This document shows, piece by piece, positions 45,121-54,086 of a DNA stretch of 64,000 nucleotides; the stretch's first letter is position 1; every line of letters starts with the position of its first letter. The translations under genes were made by a program, and so were the position numbers. Below the pieces are notes generated by a model. That model was not told the DNA's origin. It worked only from the letters and a program-made list of their open reading frames with translations, and did not search any database. The stretch spans positions 1,736,001 to 1,800,000 of the forward strand of contig NZ_CACVAN010000001.1 of NCBI RefSeq assembly GCF_902726655.1, in the 5' to 3' direction. This DNA is from Virgibacillus ihumii. Its GTDB lineage: Bacteria > Bacillota > Bacilli > Bacillales > Amphibacillaceae.

Positions 45121-46056
45121 TTATATAGATGTAGGGCTTGGATTATCCTTTGACTTATCTTTTCCAAGTACATTTTGAAGCGTTTCTATTAAATCATCGA
45201 AGTTCTCCAGAACAATTGCCCCGGCTTCATTTAACTTTTTTGCTTTTATAGAAGGTCGTCCAACATGGCCAGAAATCATTGCCCCCGCGTGCCCAAACAC
45301 CGTTCCCTCCGGCATGGATTCCGTAAAACGACCGGCAACATGTGAAATCAGCGGTTTTGTGAATCCACCCTTCTTAATAAATTTGGCCGCTTCTTCCTCA
45401 AATGAAGTACCTGGTTCTGAAAAAGTAACAACAGCTTTTGTATCTGGGTCCTGTTCAAACAAACCCAACAATTCCTTAATATTTGTCCCTATTAGGCCAT
45501 CACCACCAATTCCAATTGTTGTCGATACCCCATAACCCGCTCTTTTGATCATCCAGGAAGTTTCAGCAGCCATGCCCCCACTTCTGGAAATGACACCAAC
45601 ATTCCCGGGAACAAAGCACCGTTCCGGATGATCACCACCAATTGATCCGAGCTTAATTCGTTCCCCGGGATTTACCATTCCAGCAGTGTTGGGGCCGATG
45701 ATATAAACTCCACGTTCCCGAGCGGCAGCTATTATTTTCACCGTATCCATTTGCGGTACATTTTCTGTTGTAACTACAATTTTTTTAATTCCATTATCAA
45801 TAGCTTCAAGGGCTGCATCTAATGTAAATGCAGGCGGAACAACTATTAAACTCGTATCAACTCCATGGTGTTCAATGGCCTCTTTCACAGTATCGTAGAC
45901 AGGAACCTCCGAGACACGTTCTCCTTTTTTTCCCGGAGTGACACCAGCAAGTATTTTTGTACCATAATTAACGGAGTGATCCACAATCATCCTTGCTTCC
46001 CTGCCAGTGATACCCTGAACAACTATTTTCGATTCTTTTCCGATTAGAATTGCCAC
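45121..46056 (-). CDS. succinate/malate-CoA ligase-type alpha subunit (SucD-like)
   Basis: 311 residues from GTG 46056, chosen for GAAGGAGG upstream. CoA-binding Rossmann region (VQGITGREARM, GVTPGKKGE), VVTTENVPQMD, IIGPNTAGMVNPGE and the phospho-histidine in FGHAGAMI. It partners the beta subunit whose stop is two bases away. The linked CitE-like lyase makes malate-CoA ligase, or a ligase for citramalate or itaconate, more likely than the housekeeping succinyl-CoA synthetase. Confidence 0.88.
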   Translation of the reverse strand: MAILIGKESKIVVQGITGREARMIVDHSVNYGTKILAGVTPGKKGERVSEVPVYDTVKEAIEHHGVDTSLIVVPPAFTLDAALEAIDNGIKKIVVTTENVPQMDTVKIIAAARERGVYIIGPNTAGMVNPGERIKLGSIGGDHPERCFVPGNVGVISRSGGMAAETSWMIKRAGYGVSTTIGIGGDGLIGTNIKELLGLFEQDPDTKAVVTFSEPGTSFEEEAAKFIKKGGFTKPLISHVAGRFTESMPEGTVFGHAGAMISGHVGRPSIKAKKLNEAGAIVLENFDDLIETLQNVLGKDKSKDNPSPTSI

Positions 46057-46058
46057 TA

Positions 46059-47255
46059 CTAAACCTCCTTCATACTGCACACCATTTCTTTTGCGGCCTG
46101 CTCTATTGTTATATCCTCTCCATAATAAGTGATTCCTGCCTCTTCAAAGATTTTTTTCCCAAGTTTATCGTTTACTCCTGCCTGCCTTACAACAACAGGA
46201 AATGTCCGAACATCTATTTGCATATCATTCAATGCCTTGACAATTCCCTCTGCCATGACATCAATCTGTGTATTATTAGTGATATTTTGAGAAACAAAAA
46301 GTCCCTTCACACCGTTTTTTGACAAAATACCTTTTGTTAACTTGTAGACTTTTTCCACTGGTGGGTTGCCACCTGTCTCTGTATAATTTGCTGGTCTCCC
46401 TCCGAATCGGGTGATCGCATCGAAACTAACAAGACTTCCTCCTCCACCTCCACACATAAACCCTATATCTCCGCCTTCCATTTCGGTATAACGAGCTGTG
46501 CCCCGGTAGTCGGCACTATTTACTTTTACCATTTCTTTCTCCAGCTCGGTTAAAGGCCGCCATGTTCTTTCACTCCCCTCTTCCACAATGTCAGTTAATT
46601 CTGGATGACGAAACATTGCAGAATCGTCGACTCCCATTACAGAATCCGCAGCCACTACGTTATTTTCCTTCGTTAAAACAAGCGGGTTAATTTCCAATAT
46701 ATAGCAGTCGTATTTAACAAAAGAATCGTATAGTTTACAAAGCACAGAAGTCGCCTGAACAAGCGGCTTTCCAGTAACACCAAGCGAACTCCATATTTGT
46801 TTTGCCTGATACGGTTCAATCTTCCCGAATGGATTGACATAATATAAAACAACCTTTTCAGGGTGATTTTTAATCAATGACTCAACTTCGATCCCACCTT
46901 CTGTTGTTGCAATGATTACCGGTAATTGTTTCTGCGTATCGAAAGCTATCGACACATACCATTCTTCTTGAATTTCAACTTTTTCCTCAACCAAAACCTC
47001 ATTAACCGGGAAATGTCGTACTGTCATGTTTAAAAGTTCTTCTGTTTGCTTGTTGGCTTCCAGTGGTGTAGCCGGAAATTTGATAGCTCCTGCTTTTCCC
47101 CTTTTACCCACCGGAACCAGTGCTTTTAAAACAACATCTTTTTCTACGGCAATTTGCTCAGCTTCACTTCCCGTTCTAACAACCCAGTTATAAGGGGTCT
47201 TTACACCATTTTGTCGAAGTAATTGTTTACTAGAGTTTTCAAGTACTTTTCCCAT
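46059..47255 (-). CDS. succinate/malate-CoA ligase-type beta subunit (SucC-like)
   Basis: 398 residues with an ATP-grasp domain (VLKALVPVGKRGKAGAIKF, EEWYVSIAFDTQ, LEINPLVLTKE) and the C-terminal flavodoxin-like domain with FMCGGGGGSLVSFDAI and ETGGNPPVEKVYKL. It provides nucleotide activation for the CoA ligase. RBS AAAGTGGGGAG. It starts 25 bases after the DASS transporter gene. Confidence 0.88.
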   Translation of the reverse strand: MGKVLENSSKQLLRQNGVKTPYNWVVRTGSEAEQIAVEKDVVLKALVPVGKRGKAGAIKFPATPLEANKQTEELLNMTVRHFPVNEVLVEEKVEIQEEWYVSIAFDTQKQLPVIIATTEGGIEVESLIKNHPEKVVLYYVNPFGKIEPYQAKQIWSSLGVTGKPLVQATSVLCKLYDSFVKYDCYILEINPLVLTKENNVVAADSVMGVDDSAMFRHPELTDIVEEGSERTWRPLTELEKEMVKVNSADYRGTARYTEMEGGDIGFMCGGGGGSLVSFDAITRFGGRPANYTETGGNPPVEKVYKLTKGILSKNGVKGLFVSQNITNNTQIDVMAEGIVKALNDMQIDVRTFPVVVRQAGVNDKLGKKIFEEAGITYYGEDITIEQAAKEMVCSMKEV

Positions 47256-47280
47256 GTTCTCCCCACTTTATAAAGAATTT

Positions 47281-48759
47281 TTATGGTAACAGCCCGAGCC
47301 ATTTCCACCAAGTAAGCGCAACAATAGTGGTTAATACTATCATAAGCAGCGTCATGTATAAGCCTGGTTTTAAATATTCGCGTTGCGATATTTGCCCGGA
47401 GCTGTAAACAATGACATTAGGCATCGTTTCAACAACAAGAATATAACCATGTAAGCATGTCACCGCAGCCGTAAAGCAAATAAATACTGGGCTTACTCCT
47501 GCTTGTGCAGAAATTCCGATATATATAGGAATAAGCGTTACTACCGCAGTTGACACATTAGACATCAACAAATGAAAAATTTGAGTTGCCAACAAAATAA
47601 AAATAACAGCGGATATTGGATCCTGAAGTAAAGACAAAATCCAATCAGTAGCCAGCACACCTCCAATTTTGTCCGCTGCACCCGAATCAGTGAGGGCATA
47701 GCCCATTGAAAGTGTAGCTCCAAGTAAAAAAATCGTATCAAAATTAATTTTTACTACATTTACCCACTTTGCACAGCCAATTCCAGGAAGTGTCATTAAT
47801 ACAACTCCCATTATGGCGGGAATACTTGGGTCTAATCCATGCAATGGTTCTGTCATCCAAAGGAAAACAGTCAACGTTAAAATTACTAAACACTTCTTTT
47901 CCCGTATATTTAAGGGGCCAAATTCTTCTAACTGTTCTTGCATTTCTTGTTTAACCTGTGGGAAAAACTGCTCTTCTCTTTTCAAAGGAAAACATTTTAA
48001 TAACACAAACCATGCACCCGGGATTAAAATTAACCATAAAGGCAATGCATAAAGAAACCATTCAAAATATGTGATGTTAATACCAACGAACTGCTTCAAC
48101 ATAGCCACGGTTAAAATATTTCCAATTGCCGCTGTCATTACTGCAGTACCACTTATTGTTGATCCAAAGGCAACAGCCAGCAAAATCATTCTTCGTAAAC
48201 CACTATTGCTTCGGGCACCAATTGTGTCTAATACATTTAGTGCAACAGGTAACAACAAAGCAGTTCGTACTGCTGAAGCCGGGATAAAAAAAGACTGAAC
48301 TTGGGGGATAACCAGAATACTTGCGAGCAATCCCCTTGAACTTCCTCCCCACCTAGCTAAAATATGGTAGGTAATTCTTTTGGCCAGTCTTGTTTCATTC
48401 ACTGCTCGAGCCAGCATCATCCCCCCAATGATCAAGAAAACCGCAGGGGAAGAAAAACCACTGTATATTACTTCAATCGGAACTGGTTTAAGAAACAGCA
48501 TTAAGGAGATAATCAAAGCAGCGGTTAATCCTAAAGGAAGTGCCTCAAACACCCAAAGCACAACACCCATGGTTACGATAGCAATCATTTTTCTTGATGG
48601 ATCATCGAAGGAAGATGGCAACCCCGCGTATATCGAAATAAACAAAATCGTTGCCAGGGTTATACCTATCAATCGTCGCTCATTAATTACACGTCTTCCG
48701 CTTTTTCTATTATTCCCCTCATCTATCTTTTCGTTATTTTCCGGTGAAATATTATTCAT
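47281..48759 (-). CDS. DASS-family sodium:dicarboxylate symporter
   Basis: 492 residues, about 12 helices, SLC13/DASS family (SSPAVFLIIGGMMLARAV, STISGTAVMTAAIGNIL, SNVSTAVVTLIPI). These carry malate, fumarate, succinate, tartrate or citrate with sodium. I use the ATG at 48759 because GGAGACGGCTTAT precedes it; an in-frame ATG 15 bases earlier lacks a site. The repeat element at 48778 lies directly upstream. Confidence 0.9.
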   Translation of the reverse strand: MNNISPENNEKIDEGNNRKSGRRVINERRLIGITLATILFISIYAGLPSSFDDPSRKMIAIVTMGVVLWVFEALPLGLTAALIISLMLFLKPVPIEVIYSGFSSPAVFLIIGGMMLARAVNETRLAKRITYHILARWGGSSRGLLASILVIPQVQSFFIPASAVRTALLLPVALNVLDTIGARSNSGLRRMILLAVAFGSTISGTAVMTAAIGNILTVAMLKQFVGINITYFEWFLYALPLWLILIPGAWFVLLKCFPLKREEQFFPQVKQEMQEQLEEFGPLNIREKKCLVILTLTVFLWMTEPLHGLDPSIPAIMGVVLMTLPGIGCAKWVNVVKINFDTIFLLGATLSMGYALTDSGAADKIGGVLATDWILSLLQDPISAVIFILLATQIFHLLMSNVSTAVVTLIPIYIGISAQAGVSPVFICFTAAVTCLHGYILVVETMPNVIVYSSGQISQREYLKPGLYMTLLMIVLTTIVALTWWKWLGLLP

Positions 48760-48777
48760 ATAAGCCGTCTCCATACA

Positions 48778-48866
48778 TTAGAAAACTTGGCATTCGCCAA
48801 GACTTTATGGCGAATATCATAGTTGCACTTATGCAGTAAGAAAGTATTTATACTTTCTTAACTGCC
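48778..48866. repeat. structured dispersed element, copy A
   Basis: The first 20 bases are CATTAGAAAACTTGGCATTC. They are followed by two alternative hairpins: CTTGGC-ATTC-GCCAAG, or ATTCGCC paired with GGCGAAT ten bases later. After a conserved linker ATCATAGTTGCACTTAT comes a second hairpin, GCAGT...AGAAAGTA/TACTTTCT...ACTGC. The same layout occurs at 62541-62630 with compensatory changes. On the minus strand the first hairpin ends in TTTTCTAA, terminator-like. Confidence 0.8.
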
Positions 48867-48930
48867 TAAAAATACCGTAGTGTCCATCTTAGTGGTGTTC
48901 ATTCTATTTTTATAAATATAAGTGACTTTT

Positions 48931-50322
48931 TCAGTTTGTTTTTGGTTGTGTCATTTTCGCTGGATTAACGATTTCGTTAAATTCCTCCTCTGTTAATAGA
49001 CCCATCTCCAAGGCGGATCTTTTTAATGTCAAGTCTTCTTCGTGTGCCTTTTTTGCGATCTTGGCTGCATTCTCATACCCAATGTGAGGATTAAGCGCCG
49101 TCACTAACATTAATGAATTTTCCAAATTCTTTTCAATCACTTCATGATTCGGCTTTATCCCAACAGCACAATTATCATTAAAAGAAGTCATACCATCTGC
49201 TAATAATCTTGCTGATTGTATAAAATTATATGCAATTACCGGTTTAAATACGTTCACCTGAAAGTTACCTTGACTAGCAGCTAGACCAATTGTTAAATCG
49301 TTCCCCATAACCTGTGTTGTCACCATCGTTAAAGCTTCACACTGAGTTGGGTTAACTTTCCCTGGCATCATGGAACTACCTGGTTCATTGGATGGAATGA
49401 TGATCTCGCCAATTCCACTTCTGGGACCACTTGCAAGCCAGCGAACATCATTAGCAATTTTCATTAAATCAGCAGACAAGGCTTTTAAAGCACCATGGGT
49501 ATAAACGATTCCGTCATAACTTGTTAGTGCATGGAATTTATTTCGGGCAGGGATAAAAGTTTTACCTGTAAAAGAACTGATTTTTTCAACTGCATTCTCA
49601 GCAAATCCTGCATAAGTATTGAGCCCTGTCCCCACAGCAGTCCCCGCAAAGGCCAACTCTTGCATTTTTTGGTAACTTTCACGAATCATCATCTCGGTTT
49701 TTTCCAACATACGATGCCAGCCACTAATTTCCTGTCCCATCGTTAAAGGGACTGCGTCTTGCAAGTGCGTTCGACCGACTTTGATAACATGATTAAACTC
49801 CTGAGACTTTTCATAGAAAGTATTTTTTAATTTGACCAGAGCAGGTAACACTTCATCTTCTATTGCTGTTACTGCGGCAATGTGAATTGCTGTAGGCATA
49901 TTACAATTTGAGCTTTGCGACAAATTTACATCATCGTTGGGATGAATTCGTATCTCTCTACCTTTTTCCTCCAAGATCTGATTACCTTTATTAGCAAGAA
50001 CCTCATTTATATTCATATGCGATTGTGTACCGCTCCCTGTTTGCCAAACCAGTAATGGAAAATGTTCATTCAATATCCCTTCAATAATTTCATCAGCAGC
50101 CTGTGCAATCGCTTGGGCTTTTTCTTCACTTAAATGACCCATATCCTGGTTAGCAAGTGCAGCACTTTTCTTTAAAATAGCAAATCCTCTTATAATACTA
50201 TCCGGCATTTTCTCCGTGCCGATTTTAAAATTTTCACTACTTCGCTGCGTTTGTGCTCCCCAAAGTTTATCAGCAGGTACACTTATTTCCCCTAAGGTAT
50301 CGTGTTCAATTCTATTTTTCAT
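48931..50322 (-). CDS. fumC: class II fumarate hydratase
   Basis: 463 residues, aspartase/fumarase superfamily: HTLGEISVPADK-type N-terminus (IEHDTLGEISVPADKLW), TGSGTQSHMNINEV, the HLQDAVPLTMGQE catalytic segment and the signature GSSMMPGKVNPTQCE. It interconverts fumarate and malate (or mesaconate and citramalate in related enzymes). The length and the TSYDGIVYTHGALK region fit fumarase rather than aspartase. RBS AAAAGGAGATAA. Confidence 0.94.
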   Translation of the reverse strand: MKNRIEHDTLGEISVPADKLWGAQTQRSSENFKIGTEKMPDSIIRGFAILKKSAALANQDMGHLSEEKAQAIAQAADEIIEGILNEHFPLLVWQTGSGTQSHMNINEVLANKGNQILEEKGREIRIHPNDDVNLSQSSNCNMPTAIHIAAVTAIEDEVLPALVKLKNTFYEKSQEFNHVIKVGRTHLQDAVPLTMGQEISGWHRMLEKTEMMIRESYQKMQELAFAGTAVGTGLNTYAGFAENAVEKISSFTGKTFIPARNKFHALTSYDGIVYTHGALKALSADLMKIANDVRWLASGPRSGIGEIIIPSNEPGSSMMPGKVNPTQCEALTMVTTQVMGNDLTIGLAASQGNFQVNVFKPVIAYNFIQSARLLADGMTSFNDNCAVGIKPNHEVIEKNLENSLMLVTALNPHIGYENAAKIAKKAHEEDLTLKRSALEMGLLTEEEFNEIVNPAKMTQPKTN

Positions 50323-50386
50323 AAACTTTATCTCCTTTTAGAAATTCCTTTATACAATTGAACCTAATATCTGCTTTGTCAGAGCG

Positions 50387-51268
50387 CTAGGCAATGACAA
50401 AATTTAAAACTTCTTTTGCCTTTTTATAAACCGGGTAATCAACTAGATTGCCATTAACGGAAATTGACGCTAAACCTTCTTGTTCTGCCTTTTCAAATTG
50501 CTCAACAATTTCTCGGGCTTCCCTCAGTTCTTCATCCCCCGGCATAAATAGGTTATTTACAATATCAACCTGTTTTGGATGAATTGTCAGCTTGCCCTTA
50601 AAACCTAACTTTTTGGCCTGAGTTGCTTCATATTCCAAACCTCCCGGATTATTTAATGACGGAAATACTGCGTCAATAGGCCCCTCCCTATCGGCAGCCC
50701 GGGAACCTACTACTATCCTGGAACGTGCATATAATAGTTCATCACCACTCGAGGATAATTGACATCCAATATCCAGAGAATAATCAATCGACCCAAAAGC
50801 CAGCTTCGAAACGAGAGAATCAGATTTAGCAATTTCGTACGCGAATTGTATACCCTTAGCTGTTTCAAGCAGAGGAATCACTTCAAAAGAATTACTATCA
50901 TTAGTTTCCCTTAAAACAGTTCCATTTTTGTTTTGTGTCATTTCCCTTATCCTCTTGCAGATATAAGAAATATCTTCCGGGTTCTCACTTTTGGGAACAA
51001 TAACACCATGTGCACCGTATTGAACGGAATAAGCCAAGTCTTCTTCCCAAAATGGTGTGCCAATATCATTGATTCTTACATAAACCGGTTTTTGATTATT
51101 CAATTTCTGCAAGGATTCCTTAACTAATTCTCTTGCATTATTTTTTTCTGAATAGGCAACAGCATCCTCTAAATCGATAATCACACTATCTGCCTCGGAG
51201 TTAATAGCCTTATTTATTATTGATAATTCCTTTGCAGGTACGAACAAGTACGATCGACAAACACTCAT
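50387..51268 (-). CDS. CitE-like CoA-ester lyase
   Basis: 293 residues, HpcH/HpaI-CitE family TIM barrel: RSYLFVPAKELSIINKA, SVIIDLEDAVAYSEKNN (acid residues binding Mg), VIPLLETAKGIQFAYE, FGSIDYSLDIGC and FKGKLTIHPKQVDIVNN. Relatives are malyl-CoA lyase, citramalyl-CoA lyase and citrate lyase beta chain. No citrate lyase alpha, gamma or CitX gene is present, so a stand-alone malyl- or citramalyl-CoA lyase paired with the SucCD-like ligase (or CaiB transferase) is likely. RBS AAAGGGAG. Confidence 0.9.
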   Translation of the reverse strand: MSVCRSYLFVPAKELSIINKAINSEADSVIIDLEDAVAYSEKNNARELVKESLQKLNNQKPVYVRINDIGTPFWEEDLAYSVQYGAHGVIVPKSENPEDISYICKRIREMTQNKNGTVLRETNDSNSFEVIPLLETAKGIQFAYEIAKSDSLVSKLAFGSIDYSLDIGCQLSSSGDELLYARSRIVVGSRAADREGPIDAVFPSLNNPGGLEYEATQAKKLGFKGKLTIHPKQVDIVNNLFMPGDEELREAREIVEQFEKAEQEGLASISVNGNLVDYPVYKKAKEVLNFVIA

Positions 51269-51317
51269 AAATCATTACTCCCTTTAGTTATCTTATTAAA
51301 CTTGCTTCAAATATAAA

Positions 51318-52586
51318 TCAGTCCAGAAAAAATAATGACAGTTCTGGAAATACCACAATAAAAGCTAGAACAGCAACCATTAAAAAGAAGAATGGGACAA
51401 CACCTCTTACCACTTCGCCGACTTTTTCCCGTGAAATCCCACTGACTACAAATAAATTCAATCCAACAGGTGGTGTAATCATTGCCAGTTCAAGGTTAAT
51501 AGTCAATATAATCGCAAAGTGAATAGGGCTAATTCCAAACAACACCAGCATTGGCAAGAAGATTGGAACTGTAATAAGAATAATTGCCGCGGATTCTAAA
51601 AACATACCCATAATAAAGATTAGTAAGTTGATACCAATTAGGAAAATCCATTTGTTAGCAACATTGGCATTCATCCATGTAGCTAAGTCTTGTGGTACCT
51701 GTGCAATCGTCAAAAACATCCCGAAAACTACAGCCGCAGCGATAATAAGGTAAATCATCGCAGTAATATTGACAGATTCATTTACTATTTCCCGAAACTT
51801 TTTAAAAGTAAGTTCACGATAGACGAAAGCAGAAACTATAAAGGCATATAGAACGGCGAGGAAAGAAGCTTCAGTAGGTGTAACGACCCCACTATATATC
51901 CCACCTAAAATAACAATTGGAAGTATAAACCCCCAAATGGCTTTCATACCCTTTTTCCAGCGATCAGACCATGATTGTTTAGGTAGTGATCCGTAATTAT
52001 TAATTTTTGCATATATAACAGCTGACGCTATCAAAGTACCACCTAACAAGATACCGGGCACAATCCCCGCCATAAATAACTCACTTATAGACTCTTCAGC
52101 AACAACTCCATAAAGGATCAGCGGAATGGAAGGGGGAATTAAGATACCGAGGGTACCAGCAGCCGCAACCAGACCCATTGCATAACGTTTATTGTAACCT
52201 GCATTGACGAGACCTGGAATCATAATACTCCCAATTGCTGCTGCGGTAGCAGGACTTGACCCGGATATCGCTGCAAAAATCATACATGCAAGAATAGTTA
52301 CCACAGCAAGTCCACCGCGTAAATGTCCGACCCATGACTTCAAGGCTTCAATTAAGTGCTTTGAAATTCCACCTTTTGACATAATAATTCCAGTAAATAC
52401 AAACCCCGGAATTGCCATTAACGAAACATGTGTTAACTGACTAAACATTTTTTGAATAACTGTATACATGGTAAAGTCAATCATATTTAATGCAACAATA
52501 CTGGATAGCGCTAAACTAACTGCAACAGGAACTCGAATAAGGCAAAGTGCAATAAAAACTATAAACAAAACGAGTACCGGACTCAT
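51318..52586 (-). CDS. dctM: TRAP transporter large permease DctM
   Basis: 422 residues, about 12 helices: LTHVSLMAIPGFVFTGIIM, GSSPATAAAIGSIMIPGLVN, AAAGTLGILIPPSIPLILYG and ITPPVGLNLFVVSG. It overlaps dctQ by four bases. The solute-binding component for this pair is presumably the dctP on the other strand at 56089. Confidence 0.93.
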   Translation of the reverse strand: MSPVLVLFIVFIALCLIRVPVAVSLALSSIVALNMIDFTMYTVIQKMFSQLTHVSLMAIPGFVFTGIIMSKGGISKHLIEALKSWVGHLRGGLAVVTILACMIFAAISGSSPATAAAIGSIMIPGLVNAGYNKRYAMGLVAAAGTLGILIPPSIPLILYGVVAEESISELFMAGIVPGILLGGTLIASAVIYAKINNYGSLPKQSWSDRWKKGMKAIWGFILPIVILGGIYSGVVTPTEASFLAVLYAFIVSAFVYRELTFKKFREIVNESVNITAMIYLIIAAAVVFGMFLTIAQVPQDLATWMNANVANKWIFLIGINLLIFIMGMFLESAAIILITVPIFLPMLVLFGISPIHFAIILTINLELAMITPPVGLNLFVVSGISREKVGEVVRGVVPFFFLMVAVLAFIVVFPELSLFFLD

Positions 52587-53137
52587 ACTGAAATTCCCCC
52601 TTTCTTCTCATCTTCTTCAATAATGTAATTTTCGTGTTCTTCATAATCAGGTCCGTCTACTTCTTCTTTATCCCCTATAATTGCTTTATACGTTTTAATA
52701 GCAAAGTAAATACCAAATAACACCATAGAAATAGGTAATATAATATACTGAATCCACAAAGGTATACCAAGTGCAATAGTCGTATAGCCAGTTTCATATT
52801 CAGTCATCATGGTTTGTATGCCTGTTTTTGTCATAAAAATTGCAAATCCAACTCCCATAAGATTAGCTATTACTGCCAGCACCCTTTTTACATTAAAAGG
52901 AAACAGGTCATATACAACATCAACAGCTATATGATGATCACTCTTAAGAGCTCTTCCAAACCCGATAAAAATTGCCCACGGTAACAAAAATCGTACAACC
53001 TCAAGCAGACCGAATACTGGTGAATTCATCACATAGCGCATAAAAACACCGTATAACATTGCTAAAACTGCTCCCAAAAACAAAATCAGGGTTGCTCCTT
53101 CCTCAATGACGTCAAACCATTTTAAAAGTTTTTTCAT
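52583..53137 (-). CDS. dctQ: TRAP transporter small permease DctQ
   Basis: 184 residues, four helices with the HHIAVDVVYDLFPFNVKRV hinge typical of DctQ, and an unusually acidic cytoplasmic tail. RBS AAGGGGGATT. First gene of the minus-strand dicarboxylate operon; a cre site lies about 85 bases upstream. Confidence 0.9.
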   Translation of the reverse strand: MKKLLKWFDVIEEGATLILFLGAVLAMLYGVFMRYVMNSPVFGLLEVVRFLLPWAIFIGFGRALKSDHHIAVDVVYDLFPFNVKRVLAVIANLMGVGFAIFMTKTGIQTMMTEYETGYTTIALGIPLWIQYIILPISMVLFGIYFAIKTYKAIIGDKEEVDGPDYEEHENYIIEEDEKKGGISV

Positions 53138-53220
53138 AATAATCCCCCTTGATTAATAATTTTAGTTAAGAAAGGCTGTGATTATTTTGCCTACTGCACC
53201 ATCCTTGCACAGTTAAGTTC

Positions 53221-53234
53221 AGCAAACGCTTTCA
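53221..53234. promoter_or_regulatory. cre site (CcpA) upstream of dctQM
   Basis: AGCAAACGCTTTCA (TGAAAGCGTTTGCT on the minus strand) matches the cre consensus and precedes the TRAP permease genes. Confidence 0.6.
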
Positions 53235-53348
53235 AATATAGAAAAACTATTAATCGCACCCTCATCAACTTGTTTAGGCTATACTATAACTTTTTGAAGA
53301 TTCTTTGTAGTTTAAATAGGTAAAAAAAATCTTTTGTAATTAAAATAA

Positions 53349-54086
53349 TCAAAATGTTACCTCAGAATTTAAATAAGGTTTAATACGATTTTTATTTTCT
53401 TTTTTTATGTTGTACGTATAAGTAGGGCGACCGGTCTTCTTATAATCCAGTTCCACCGATACCATTTCAATATCAGCCAGAAACTTCAAATATTTGCGCA
53501 TGGAAACACGAGATATACCCACCAGTGCAGCAAGTGTTTCCGTAGAAAATTTTTCTTTCGTTTTCACCTCAGTAAAAATTCCTTCAACTACACTGCAAAG
53601 TGTTTCTTTTGTTAGTCCTTTTGGGAGTTGTGTGGATGAGTCTATCGTGAATTTATTTTGATGCAGCAGCTGTTCATCAAGTTCTTCCTGATCAAACTTA
53701 TCGTGTCGAATTATTATTTCGTGCTCATTTTTATATTTTTTTAAAGCATCATTAAATCGATCAAATTCAAATGGCTTTATTAAATAGTCCACTGACCCAA
53801 GTCTTAGTGCAGATTTAACACTTTGGATATCGCTTGCAGCCGATATGACAATGACATCTATGCTTTTATCTTCTTTCCTTATTTCCATTAAAAGCTCTAT
53901 TCCGTTTTTTTCTGGCATAAATAAATCCAACAGGATTAAATCCACTTGATTTTTTTCAAGAAACGACTCTGCTTCTTTCGTATCCTGAACAATTCCTTCA
54001 CAGGAGAACCCCTTAACAAAACCCAAATAATTTTTATTAATTTCCGCAACCATCGGATCATCTTCAACGATTAATACTTTAATCAC
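53349..54086 (-). CDS. response regulator, DcuR/CitB/DctR family
   Basis: 245 residues: receiver domain with phospho-acceptor Asp in LILLDLFMPEKNG and the switch Lys in DYLIKPFEFD, followed by a helix-turn-helix (LVGISRVSMRKYLKF). Such regulators control C4-dicarboxylate or citrate genes. GTG start at 54086 overlapping the kinase stop (GTGA). Targets should include the TRAP dctP at 56089 and dctQM (inference). Confidence 0.9.
   Translation of the reverse strand: MIKVLIVEDDPMVAEINKNYLGFVKGFSCEGIVQDTKEAESFLEKNQVDLILLDLFMPEKNGIELLMEIRKEDKSIDVIVISAASDIQSVKSALRLGSVDYLIKPFEFDRFNDALKKYKNEHEIIIRHDKFDQEELDEQLLHQNKFTIDSSTQLPKGLTKETLCSVVEGIFTEVKTKEKFSTETLAALVGISRVSMRKYLKFLADIEMVSVELDYKKTGRPTYTYNIKKENKNRIKPYLNSEVTF

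Noticed and set aside
46059..47255. Housekeeping succinyl-CoA synthetase (sucC with sucD)
   Set aside because: The pair sits in a catabolic operon with a CitE-like lyase and dicarboxylate transporters, so a specialised ligase is more likely, although sequence alone does not exclude succinate.
50387..51268. Citrate lyase beta subunit of a fermentative citrate lyase
   Set aside because: The alpha and acyl-carrier subunits and the prosthetic-group genes are absent.
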